A stretch of 11,871 bases of DNA from contig JANNHP010000282.1 in NCBI GenBank assembly GCA_031404455.1, positions 1 through 11,871 on the forward strand, written 5' to 3'. A program made the position numbers and the translations under genes. The notes beneath the pieces were generated by a model. That model was not told the DNA's origin. It worked only from the letters and a program-made list of their open reading frames with translations, and searched no databases. Positions within the stretch are counted from its first letter, which is position 1; the number at the start of each line of letters is the position of its first letter. The DNA is from JANNHP01 sp031404455. Its GTDB lineage: Bacteria; Planctomycetota; JAJSAM01; JAJVHW01. This document shows, piece by piece, positions 1 to 7,324 of this stretch.

Positions 1-1
1 C

Positions 2-2044
2 GCGACCGGCCACGCCGAGATCCCGGGACTCCTCCCCGGTCCGCTGACGCTCTTCTTCCTGCACGCCACGCTGGGCGAGCCGCAATGGCAGCGCACGACC
101 ATCCCGGCGACGGGCACCCTCTCGCTCCACGTGACGATGCCCGCCGGACGCGTGCTGAAGGGACGCGTCACCGACGCCGACTCGGGGAAGCCGATCGCCG
201 GAGCCAGCATCGACACGTGGAACCGCCTGCGGCCCGTGACGACGGGCGCCGACGGACGCTACACGTACCCCGGGTGGACCTACAGCTCGTCCATGCCCGT
301 CGTGTTCGAGGCCGCGGGATATGGGGACTCGTATCAATACGATCTCCCCGACGACGGAGAGTTGAACGTCGCGCTGCACGTCGGCGACCGCGTCGCGGGC
401 CGACTCGTCCGCGAGGATGGGACGCCCGTGGAGGGAGCGTACGTCGGGGCCTACGGAGTACGCGAGCGGGTCGATCGGCGCCCCGGCGGCCGACAGGAGC
501 CGTCCGACTCATCGACCGCGCGAACCGGGGCCGACGGACGCTTCGGACTCGGCGGCCTCTCCCGCGACATCCCCCACACGCTGTTCGCCTACGCCCCGGG
601 ACTCGCGAGGACGATGCTCGAGTTCGAGCGGCACGTCTGGACCGGGAGCACGATCGACTTGGGCGACGTGGTCATGCCGACTCCGCACAGTATCGAAGGC
701 ATCGCGACCGACTTCGACGGTACCCCGCTGCCGGACGCGGCGGTCTCGCTCATCGCGGGCGATGGAGACACCAACCAGCCGGGCGGGTACCTGCGCCGAC
801 AGCAGCGCCGGACCGACGATCTCGGCCGTTTCCGATTCCCGGAACTCGCTCCCGGCACCTACTCGCTCAACGTCGGCACATCGAACGCGCCGCGAGGTCC
901 GCTCGCGCGGGTCGAGCTTCGCGCGGACCGCGACGTCCTCGACGCGCGTGTCGCATTGGCCGGTTCGACAACGGTCGCCGTACTGGCGGTGGACGACATC
1001 GATGCGCCCGTTCGCGACGTTTCGGTGACTGCCTTCGTCACCGAAGCGCGGGGGAGCGACGAGCAGGTCACCGTAACGACCGGCGCCGACGGCCGCGCGC
1101 GGATCTGCGGACTGACCGCTTCGCCTGTGACGCTCTACGTCGCTCACGGCGACGGGCGCTTCATCGCGCGCATGGAGTCCGTGGTGCCCGCCGGCCAAGA
1201 GGTCCGCGTCGTCGTCCATCGGACGGTCGAGATCCGCGGCGTCGTGCGCGGCGAGGACGGCAAGCCGCGCGCGAGCTACGTGACAGCGAGGGTCCGCGGC
1301 GAGGCGAAGGACGCCGGCACCGGATCGAGCGACGAGACGGGCGCCTTCGAACTCAAAGTCCCGCTGGGTCAGACCGTCGACCTCTGGGCGCGCGGGACGA
1401 TCCCGGACGCACACGGCTCGACGTTCACCGGGTTCGAGGGCCGCGCGACCGGCGTGATCGGTTCGAAGGACGGCGTCGAGATCGTGCTCCGTCCCGTGAA
1501 AGTCACGTACGACCGCGAACTGACGGTCGTCGTGCAGGACTCGACCGGTGTCCCCTTCCCCGGCGTCGAGATCGGCGTGTACGAACGCAACCCGGACAAG
1601 AGCTGGAGGGTGAAGACCGACGCCGACGGGCGCGCGCGGTTCGACGGACTCGCGAACCACCTCATCGTCCTCAACTTCGCCGAGATGCAGGATCTCGCAC
1701 CTCAGCACGCGCTCGACATCGCGCCGCTGCGCATGAGCGTGACGCCCGACGGCCAGGAGGTCGTCGTGAAGTGGCGCGCGGGCGCTGCGATCCGCGGGCG
1801 CGTGGTGGACTCGCAGGGACGCGGCATTCCGGAGGCGTACATCCAGGTGACGACGCGCGACGCCACGTACATCAACGCTCGCGGCGACGCCGACGGACGG
1901 TTCACGACGTACGGTCTCGCGGGCCTCCCCCATCAGGTGATGGCGCAGGGATACGCCGACGGGAAGCCGTCGATCGGCACGGTCGAGAAGGTCGTCCCCG
2001 GCGACGCCGAGGTGACGATCGCGATCGCGCCGCCGGCGAAGTAG
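2..2044 (+). CDS. Carboxypeptidase-regulatory-like repeat protein, 5' partial
   Basis: The reading frame is open from base 2 to the TAG at 2042-2044 (680 visible residues), so the gene begins outside the window; the internal ATG at 131 falls inside a repeat and is not the true start. The protein is a chain of about seven beta-sandwich repeats of the CarboxypepD_reg type, beginning near bases 143, 384, 680, 960, 1218, 1512 and 1780. Each has a core like 'GRVTD..G.PIAGA' followed by a turn such as 'DADGRF' and a closing 'G-L-PG-Y' strand. No M14 peptidase catalytic domain is present; the repeats are a prealbumin-like fold usually found outside the cytoplasm. It is collinear with repeats 3-9 of the next gene, from about residue 444 of that protein to the end. 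By analogy the missing N-terminus may carry a sigma factor and membrane helix, but that cannot be seen here. Confidence 0.85.
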   Translation, partial: ATGHAEIPGLLPGPLTLFFLHATLGEPQWQRTTIPATGTLSLHVTMPAGRVLKGRVTDADSGKPIAGASIDTWNRLRPVTTGADGRYTYPGWTYSSSMPVVFEAAGYGDSYQYDLPDDGELNVALHVGDRVAGRLVREDGTPVEGAYVGAYGVRERVDRRPGGRQEPSDSSTARTGADGRFGLGGLSRDIPHTLFAYAPGLARTMLEFERHVWTGSTIDLGDVVMPTPHSIEGIATDFDGTPLPDAAVSLIAGDGDTNQPGGYLRRQQRRTDDLGRFRFPELAPGTYSLNVGTSNAPRGPLARVELRADRDVLDARVALAGSTTVAVLAVDDIDAPVRDVSVTAFVTEARGSDEQVTVTTGADGRARICGLTASPVTLYVAHGDGRFIARMESVVPAGQEVRVVVHRTVEIRGVVRGEDGKPRASYVTARVRGEAKDAGTGSSDETGAFELKVPLGQTVDLWARGTIPDAHGSTFTGFEGRATGVIGSKDGVEIVLRPVKVTYDRELTVVVQDSTGVPFPGVEIGVYERNPDKSWRVKTDADGRARFDGLANHLIVLNFAEMQDLAPQHALDIAPLRMSVTPDGQEVVVKWRAGAAIRGRVVDSQGRGIPEAYIQVTTRDATYINARGDADGRFTTYGLAGLPHQVMAQGYADGKPSIGTVEKVVPGDAEVTIAIAPPAK

Positions 2045-2081
2045 CGGGAAAAACGTACCCGACCCGTTGTTACCGCTTTCG
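1991..2081 (+). repeat. Direct repeat copy 1 (C-terminus plus 3' flank)
   Basis: This stretch aligns without gaps to 5434-5524, with 83 of 91 bases identical by eye. It covers the last 17 codons and stop of the first repeat-protein gene and 37 bases of noncoding DNA. The noncoding part differs at only two positions (2069 and 2079), whereas the proteins as a whole have diverged far more. It marks tandem duplication, gene conversion, or a conserved 3' element. Confidence 0.85.
2044..2076 (+). terminator. Imperfect hairpin after first repeat-protein gene
   Basis: Arms 2044-2055 and 2065-2076 pair around a 9-base loop, with two mismatches (2048/2072 and 2051/2069). The left arm holds five A's and the right arm the interrupted tract CGTTGTT. 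It begins at the last base of the stop codon. Because the T tract is broken by G2069, it should be a weaker terminator than the matching hairpin at 5487-5519, and some read-through into the next gene is possible. Termination activity is inferred from structure only. Confidence 0.4.
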
Positions 2082-2090
2082 ACGTCGTCG

Positions 2091-2121
2091 TTGCAACGCG
2101 GCGCTCGCGCGGCGGTAATTC
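2091..2121 (+). promoter_or_regulatory. Weak candidate promoter for sigma-fusion gene
   Basis: TTGCAA (2091-2096) resembles a -35 box at four of six positions, and an AT-rich patch TAATTC (2116-2121) lies 19 bases on, six bases before the GTG start. If used, the transcript would be almost leaderless. The -10 match is poor and the spacing long, so this is tentative. The 83 bases between the two genes hold nothing else apart from the hairpin. Confidence 0.25.
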
Positions 2122-2127
2122 TCAGGC

Positions 2128-5100
2128 GTGAGGATCGCTTCCACTCCCGGTGCGGCGACGCCCGAGCAACTGCTCCGGCGGTTCCGGGAGACGCGCGACC
2201 CGGCGGCGCTCGGCGCGCTCTACGACGCGACGGCGCCCGATCTGCTCCGCGTCGCGCTCGCGATCGCGCCGGACGCGCCATCGGCCGAGAACGCGCTCCA
2301 GGAGACGTTCCTCGCCCTGCTGGAGGCGCCCGACCGCTGGGACGGCGCCCGCCCCGTGATGCCGTGGCTCCTCGGCATCCTCCACCGTCAGGTCGGCAAA
2401 GTCCGTCGCAATGCCGCGCGCGTTCCCGATCCGCTGCGCGTCGCGCCGACGCTCGCCATCGACGATCCCGCGGCGACGGCCGCCTCGCGCGACGAACAGA
2501 CGCGCGTCCGCGCCGCGATCGACGACTTGCCCGAGCCGTACCGCGCCGTCGCGCTGATGCGCTGGCAGCACGGGCTCGACCCGGCCGACATCGCGAACCT
2601 GCGCCGCGAGCCGCCCGGAACGACGCGGTCGCTTTTGTCGCGCGCGCTGGAGAAACTCCGCGAACGCCTCGGCGGCGGCGCGTTCGCGCTCTTCGGCGTG
2701 CCGGGGACGAAGGGGATCGGGGGAGTCCGCCGCGTGCTGATGTCGAAAGCGGCGGCGACGGCCGCCTCGGGGACGACGGCCGCGGCCGTCGCGGGAGCGA
2801 TCGTGATGAAGAAGGTCGTCGCCGCCGTCGTGGCCGTCCTGATCGTCGCCGGCGGGACGTGGTGGACGGTCGCGCGTCTCGCGGAATCGCCGTACGAGCC
2901 GAAGGCCGTCGCGGAGGTCGGCGCGCCGCCGCCCGTCGCAGCGCCGCCGGAGAAGAGACGGACGCACGCGCCGTCGCCCGAGATGACTCCGCCCGCGGAC
3001 GAACTCCCGCCGCCGGTCGATCTCGACAAGTGCGACCGCGACCTCGACCTGTTCGGCAGAGTGATCGACGAGGACGGGAAGGACGTCGCGGGAGCGAAGG
3101 TCGCGACCATCGCGTATCCGTGGCGGCGATTCCCGGCGCCGTCTCGCGACACGGCCGCCGTCGTCGAGACCGGACCGAAGACACGGACCGCACGCGACGG
3201 GACGTTCGCTCTGCGGCTACCGCGAGGAGCCCTCGTCGATCTGAGGGTCGCTGCCGACGGCTTCGGCGCGGTGGTGCGCCCGGAATGCCAGGCGGGAGAG
3301 CGCGTAGCGATCACGCTGAGGCGCGGATCTACGCTCGACCTCACGACCGTGGACGGTGCGGACGGCCCGGTCGGCGGCGTTCCGGTGAGGATCGACTCCA
3401 TCGGCCCCGACCGCTCGTTCTCCCAGCACTTCGAGTGCGTGACGGACGCGTCGGGTCGCGCGTCGGTGACCGGGGTGGCCGCAGGGACCCTCTTCGTCCT
3501 CGCCGATCCGCCGGACGTCGGCGCCGAGTGGCAGAGCCTCAGCGTCCCCGACCGGGGGACGACAGCCGTCCGCCTGGTGCTCACGCCGGGCCGCGCCGTG
3601 CGCGGACGCGTGTCCGACACGACCCGTGGCGGACCGATCGCCGGCGCGCGCGTCGGTTCGCGGCTGAATGCCCGCTCCGTCGCAACGGACGACGAAGGCC
3701 GGTTCGAGTTCCGCGGATGGACGGGGAAGAGCGAGCGCGAACTCGTCGCGTCCGCGCCCGGCTACGTCGCTTCGATCCGTCCGGTCCCGGACGCAGGCGA
3801 CCTCGACTTCGCGCTCGTCGCCGGAGACACGGTCGTCGGGCGCATCGTCCGGGCCGAGGGCACTGCGGTCGCCGGCGCATTCGTATCCGTGAACGGGCGC
3901 GGGTCGTCGTCCCGCGAACGCGACGACCTCTCCGGGCAGGCGGGTGCCGACGGCCGGTTCGAGGTCGCGGGACTGCGTCACGAGTTCGGGCACACGCTCA
4001 CCGTGTGCGCACCCGGCTCGGGAAAAACGCTCCTCGCGTTCGGCCCGGCTTCGGAACCGCGCGGGAGGATCGACCTCGGAGACGTGGTCCTCGCGACCGC
4101 GCGCCGCATCGAGGGAATCGCGGAGGACGGCGAGGGCAGGCCCGTCGTGAACGCGAGCATCTCCCTGAGCGGTCCGACCGTCGAGCGCGCCGGCGGCTCG
4201 CAGTATCCGCAGCCGACGACCGTCTCGACGTACGAGTTCCGGCGGACGGACGACCTCGGGCGCTTCCGCTTCCCGGACCTCGGACCGGGAACGTACGAGT
4301 TGACGCTCTCCGTGCCCGACGCGCCGCGAAGCACCCCGACGCGCGTCGTCCTCCCGGCGGACAGCGACGTGCTGGACGCGCGCGTGCGGCTGATGGGCTC
4401 GCGGTCGATCACGTTGCTCGTGGTGGACGACGACGGCGCGCCGATCGCCGGCGCCGGCGTGCAGGTCAACGCGTCGTCCGGCTCGGCCGGCAGCGTCAGC
4501 ATGATGGGCCGCACCGGCGGCGACGGGCGCGCGACGCTCCGCGGCCTCCCGGTCGCCGGCACGACGTTCTACGTGAGCGCGCCGGCGCTCCCGGTTCTCG
4601 ACACGACGATCCGCTCCATCGTGCCGGAGGACAACGAGGTCCGCGTCGTCCTGCGCCGCGCGGTCCTGATCCGCGGGTTCCTGCGCACCGGCGACGGAAC
4701 GCCCGTTCCCGACCTGCACGTGAAGTCGAGGCTCGCGAGCGACGGATCGGACGCGGGATACGGCTGGGGCGACAAGGCGGGCGTCTTCTCGATCAAAGTC
4801 CCCGCGGGACAGTCGGTCGACCTCGTGGTCGACGGCACGCAGACGGAGGAGACCGCCGCCGGGACGAGGACGCGCGAGACCGGGTTCCGCGGGTCGGTCA
4901 GCGGCGTGATCGGGCCGGCGGAGGGCGTGGAGATCGTCCTCAGCCACGAAGCGATCGTCCGCGACCGGACGCTCGTCGTCGTCGTGCAAGACTCGGCGGG
5001 CGCGCCGGTGCCGGGCTTCGAAGTCACCGCGCATGTGACTCCGAAGAGCGTGCGCGCCAGAACGGATGCGCAGGGGCGCGCGCGACTCGAAGGTCTGCCC

Positions 5101-5487
5101 AACCACCGGGTCCACTTGTGGCTCTCGGACGGCATCTCGCTCGAGCGCCCGCGTCCGCTCGACATCCCGCCGCCCGGTTTCGACGTGGTCCCGGACGGCC
5201 AGGAGATCGTCGTGAAGTACCGTGCGGGCGTCGCCATCCGCGGGCGCGTCGTCGACTCGTCCGGACGGCCGCTGCGACTGGGGTTCGTCCGCGTGAGTGC
5301 GGAGGGACGTTCCTACTCGCTGCGCTGCGACGCCGACGGCCGCTTCGTCACGGGCGGACTTCCCGACCTGCCGATGCAGTTGGAAGCTGACGGCTACGTC
5401 GAGAAGACGGAGTGCGTCGGCGTCGTCGCGGGCGTCGTCCCCGGCGACGCCGAGGTGACGATCACCGTCGCGCCGAAGCCGAAGTAG
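2128..5487 (+). CDS. ECF sigma factor / TM / carboxypeptidase-regulatory-like repeat fusion
   Basis: This complete 1119-residue protein combines three parts. Residues about 13-94 resemble sigma-70 region 2 ('ALQETFLALL' 56-65, 'PWLLGILHRQVGKVRR' 79-94). Residues 122-181 resemble region 4, with 'LPEPYRAVALMRW' and a helix-turn-helix ending 'GTTRSLLSRALEKLR'. After an Ala-rich linker, K228-K229 precede one hydrophobic helix (230-248). Basic residues before the helix predict the sigma part inside and the rest outside. From about residue 305 to the end come some nine CarboxypepD_reg-like repeats, starting near 305, 397, 488, 567 and 656, with four more to the C-terminus. The GTG at 2128 is the first possible start after an in-frame TAA at 2116-2118. 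There is no well-placed Shine-Dalgarno. Extended ECF factors are known in Planctomycetota. Role inferred: a membrane-anchored sigma factor whose outer domain senses something at the cell surface. It is the second of two tandem paralogues. Confidence 0.85.
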   Translation: MRIASTPGAATPEQLLRRFRETRDPAALGALYDATAPDLLRVALAIAPDAPSAENALQETFLALLEAPDRWDGARPVMPWLLGILHRQVGKVRRNAARVPDPLRVAPTLAIDDPAATAASRDEQTRVRAAIDDLPEPYRAVALMRWQHGLDPADIANLRREPPGTTRSLLSRALEKLRERLGGGAFALFGVPGTKGIGGVRRVLMSKAAATAASGTTAAAVAGAIVMKKVVAAVVAVLIVAGGTWWTVARLAESPYEPKAVAEVGAPPPVAAPPEKRRTHAPSPEMTPPADELPPPVDLDKCDRDLDLFGRVIDEDGKDVAGAKVATIAYPWRRFPAPSRDTAAVVETGPKTRTARDGTFALRLPRGALVDLRVAADGFGAVVRPECQAGERVAITLRRGSTLDLTTVDGADGPVGGVPVRIDSIGPDRSFSQHFECVTDASGRASVTGVAAGTLFVLADPPDVGAEWQSLSVPDRGTTAVRLVLTPGRAVRGRVSDTTRGGPIAGARVGSRLNARSVATDDEGRFEFRGWTGKSERELVASAPGYVASIRPVPDAGDLDFALVAGDTVVGRIVRAEGTAVAGAFVSVNGRGSSSRERDDLSGQAGADGRFEVAGLRHEFGHTLTVCAPGSGKTLLAFGPASEPRGRIDLGDVVLATARRIEGIAEDGEGRPVVNASISLSGPTVERAGGSQYPQPTTVSTYEFRRTDDLGRFRFPDLGPGTYELTLSVPDAPRSTPTRVVLPADSDVLDARVRLMGSRSITLLVVDDDGAPIAGAGVQVNASSGSAGSVSMMGRTGGDGRATLRGLPVAGTTFYVSAPALPVLDTTIRSIVPEDNEVRVVLRRAVLIRGFLRTGDGTPVPDLHVKSRLASDGSDAGYGWGDKAGVFSIKVPAGQSVDLVVDGTQTEETAAGTRTRETGFRGSVSGVIGPAEGVEIVLSHEAIVRDRTLVVVVQDSAGAPVPGFEVTAHVTPKSVRARTDAQGRARLEGLPNHRVHLWLSDGISLERPRPLDIPPPGFDVVPDGQEIVVKYRAGVAIRGRVVDSSGRPLRLGFVRVSAEGRSYSLRCDADGRFVTGGLPDLPMQLEADGYVEKTECVGVVAGVVPGDAEVTITVAPKPK

Positions 5488-5524
5488 CGGGAAAAACGTA
5501 CCCGACCCGTTTTTACCGCTTCCG
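5434..5524 (+). repeat. Direct repeat copy 2 (C-terminus plus 3' flank)
   Basis: Partner of 1991-2081. The two share a 30-base identical block in the coding end (5434-5463) and another 30-base identical block (5482-5511) spanning the last codon, the stop and the hairpin's left arm. The spacing of exactly 3443 bases, close to one gene length, fits tandem duplication of the whole gene. Confidence 0.85.
5487..5519. terminator. Bidirectional hairpin terminator between convergent genes
   Basis: Arms 5487-5498 and 5508-5519 pair over 12 positions with one mismatch (G5491/A5515) around a 9-base loop. The stem carries AAAAA on one side and TTTTT on the other, so transcripts from either strand end in a T run after a GC-rich segment. 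It sits directly after the stop of the sigma-fusion gene and eight bases beyond the stop of the opposing lipoprotein gene, where a shared terminator is expected. An alternative fold pairs CGGG (5488-5491) with CCCG (5506-5509), followed by TTTTT. Confidence 0.6.
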
Positions 5525-5527
5525 CGG

Positions 5528-7234
5528 CTACCTCGCCGCGTACCCGAACAGCCTCCGCACCAACGGGAACGCAATCGCACCGCAGCGCAGCAGCCTGTCG
5601 TGGAAAGCGCGCTCGTCGAACGCGGCGCCGAGACGGCGTTCCTCGTCGGCGTAGAGGCTCTCGATCTCGCGGCACCCCCACGCGTAGCTGAACGGCTGCG
5701 TCGGCGCGTCGCAGTAGCGGCGGACCTCGGCGGTCGCGGCGTCGCGCGTCATGTCCGCGTGGTCCATCAGGAAGGCGATCGCGTCCTTCGGCGTCATCCC
5801 GCCGCAGTGGAGCTTCACGTCGATGATCACGCGTGACGCGCGCCAGGCGCGCATGACCAGCCGTGCGAGTTGCTCGGCGGGCGTCGTGAAGTAGCCGTGG
5901 CGATGGAGCAGGCCCTCGCAGTAGAGGCCCCATCCCTCGACGAAGACGGGCGTCGAGACCTCGCGGCGGACGCGCGGCACGGTGTGGTCCGCGACCCAGA
6001 ACTGCAGATGGTGCCCCGGCCACGCCTCGTGCGGTGCGACGACGCGCGTCCACGCGCGGCAGTTCCCGCGGAGACGTTCCTCCTGCTGCGCCTCGTCCAT
6101 CCAGGTCGCGCCGGGCGAGACCATGTAGCGCCCCGATTCGCCGTCGACGGTCGCGCGGCGCCAGCCGTACGCGGCGAACGGGTACGAGCGCGCCATCTCG
6201 TCGTCCACGAGTTCGATGTGCGCGAGCCGAGCGGCCTCGGGGATCGAGACGAAGCCCTCGCGAATGACGAAGTCGCGCGCGGCCTCGGCGGCGGCGAACG
6301 CCTCGACCGCAGTCGCGTCGGCGTCCGCGTGGTCGCGGCGGACGACGTCGAGCGCCTGACGCCACGTGAGGCCCGGGAACTCCGCCGTGGCGAGCGCCTC
6401 GAGTTCGCGCGTCGTGTCCGCGAGCATCTTCTCGCCGAACGCGACGATCTCCTCGGGCGTCTCGTCCACGCCGTGCTGCGTCGCGAGGCGCGCGACGAAC
6501 GTCGCTCGGCCGCACGGCGTGCCGAAGCGGTCGGCCTCCTTCGACATCTCCTCGGCGCGGGCGCCGAGCGTCTTCGCGAACTCCTCGGCGCGTTTCGCCG
6601 CCTCGTCCGCGGCCGCGCGCGCCGTCTTTCCGCGGCTCGCGTCGAGCACCTGGCTCTGCGCGCCACGCGCGCGGAGGAGACGCGCGACCTGGCGGTTGCG
6701 ATTCGCGGCCGCGCGGATGTCCGGCACCTCGGCCCCGTCGGCGACCGTCGCGTCGGGCGCCGGGTAGACGCCGTCCGCGCCCGCGGCGAGGAGGTCGATC
6801 GTCGCCCCCGTCGGCGGCGCGGGATCGGCGAGGAACGCGAGCGCCGTCGCGGGCCCGGCGAGACGCCGCAGCGTCGGCTCGCGCTCGGGCGCGATCGCGA
6901 GATCGAGCACCGCGCCGGCGAGCACCGAGCGCGCGAGGTCGCGGTCCACTGACGCGTCGACGTCGAGGTCCCCCACCCGGTCGAGCATCAGCATCAGTTC
7001 GGCCATGCGCCGCTTCGCCGCCTCCGCGCGGTCCTCGCGGTCCACCCGGCCGCGGTCGCGCGCCTCGGAGAGGAGGCCGTCCCGGAAGTCGAGCACGTCG
7101 TCGATGACGCGCGAGAGTCGAAGCGCATCGCGGGCCTCGGTGACGTCCCGCGACGGCGCGGGCTTCGCCGCACTCGCGCATCCGGCGGCGAGCGCGGCGA
7201 GGAGGATGGAGGAGAGCAGGATCGGACATCGCAT
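5528..7234 (-). CDS. DUF885 family lipoprotein, putative zinc metallopeptidase
   Basis: The 568-residue product has the length and key motifs of DUF885 proteins. It opens with a lipoprotein signal: a hydrophobic stretch and the lipobox 'LAAGC' with the lipidated Cys at residue 19. It should therefore be exported and anchored to a membrane. The motif 'HEAWPGHHLQF' (402-412) is the family's HExxPGHH signature and is followed by 'EGWGLYCEG' (433-441). By analogy with other zincin-like enzymes, H402, H408 or H409 and E433 are the likely metal ligands and E403 the catalytic base. The reaction and substrate are unknown. ATG at 7234 is chosen because it alone puts the signal peptide at the N-terminus; the frame stays open upstream, but the added residues look like noncoding sequence. 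No Shine-Dalgarno is visible. The gene stands alone, convergent with the sigma-fusion gene and divergent from the VOC gene. Confidence 0.9.
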   Translation of the reverse strand: MRCPILLSSILLAALAAGCASAAKPAPSRDVTEARDALRLSRVIDDVLDFRDGLLSEARDRGRVDREDRAEAAKRRMAELMLMLDRVGDLDVDASVDRDLARSVLAGAVLDLAIAPEREPTLRRLAGPATALAFLADPAPPTGATIDLLAAGADGVYPAPDATVADGAEVPDIRAAANRNRQVARLLRARGAQSQVLDASRGKTARAAADEAAKRAEEFAKTLGARAEEMSKEADRFGTPCGRATFVARLATQHGVDETPEEIVAFGEKMLADTTRELEALATAEFPGLTWRQALDVVRRDHADADATAVEAFAAAEAARDFVIREGFVSIPEAARLAHIELVDDEMARSYPFAAYGWRRATVDGESGRYMVSPGATWMDEAQQEERLRGNCRAWTRVVAPHEAWPGHHLQFWVADHTVPRVRREVSTPVFVEGWGLYCEGLLHRHGYFTTPAEQLARLVMRAWRASRVIIDVKLHCGGMTPKDAIAFLMDHADMTRDAATAEVRRYCDAPTQPFSYAWGCREIESLYADEERRLGAAFDERAFHDRLLRCGAIAFPLVRRLFGYAAR

Positions 7235-7239
7235 GCCGG

Positions 7240-7270
7240 CCGGAACGCTAGCGCCGGCGGCGCGTTCCGG
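7240..7270. promoter_or_regulatory. 9-bp perfect inverted repeat upstream of DUF885 gene
   Basis: CCGGAACGC (7240-7248) and GCGTTCCGG (7262-7270) are exact inverted copies separated by 13 bases, in the 90-base gap between two divergent genes. On the minus strand a -10-like TAGCGT (7250-7245) lies ten bases before the DUF885 ATG and overlaps one arm, so a protein bound here could block that promoter. If transcribed, it would instead form a hairpin over the start region. Chance occurrence is possible in such GC-rich DNA. Confidence 0.35.
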
Positions 7271-7307
7271 ACGACGGCAAAGCCGCGCCGTCCGGCGCCG
7301 CGCGGCG

Positions 7308-7316
7308 TGATACGCT
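7308..7316 (+). promoter_or_regulatory. Extended -10 element, probable leaderless start of VOC gene
   Basis: TGATACGCT fits the extended -10 pattern TGnTAnnnT and ends eight bases before the ATG at 7325. That spacing would place the transcription start at or next to the start codon, giving a leaderless mRNA. It agrees with the lack of a Shine-Dalgarno sequence. No convincing -35 box is seen, which is acceptable for extended -10 promoters. Confidence 0.45.
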
Positions 7317-7324
7317 CCCCCGCC

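Noticed and set aside
85..2118. 677-codon plus-strand frame overlapping the first repeat-protein gene
   Set aside because: Arg-rich shadow translation; the frame starting at base 2 gives clear repeated domains matching the neighbouring gene.
2124..2126. AGG just before the GTG of the sigma-fusion gene as a ribosome binding site
   Set aside because: It is only one base from the start codon, too close to act as a Shine-Dalgarno.
4018..4030. GGGAAAAACG inside the sigma-fusion gene, resembling the left arm of the 3' hairpin
   Set aside because: It encodes part of a repeat domain and lacks the right arm, so it is probably coincidence.
2..5487. True carboxypeptidase activity of the repeat proteins
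   Set aside because: Only the regulatory-like beta-sandwich repeats are present. No zinc-binding M14 catalytic domain is visible in either gene.
509..5580. Long minus-strand open frames (509-3193 and 3217-5580) opposite the repeat-protein genes
   Set aside because: Low-complexity, Arg-rich translations with no recognisable fold; they mirror the codon bias of the plus-strand genes.
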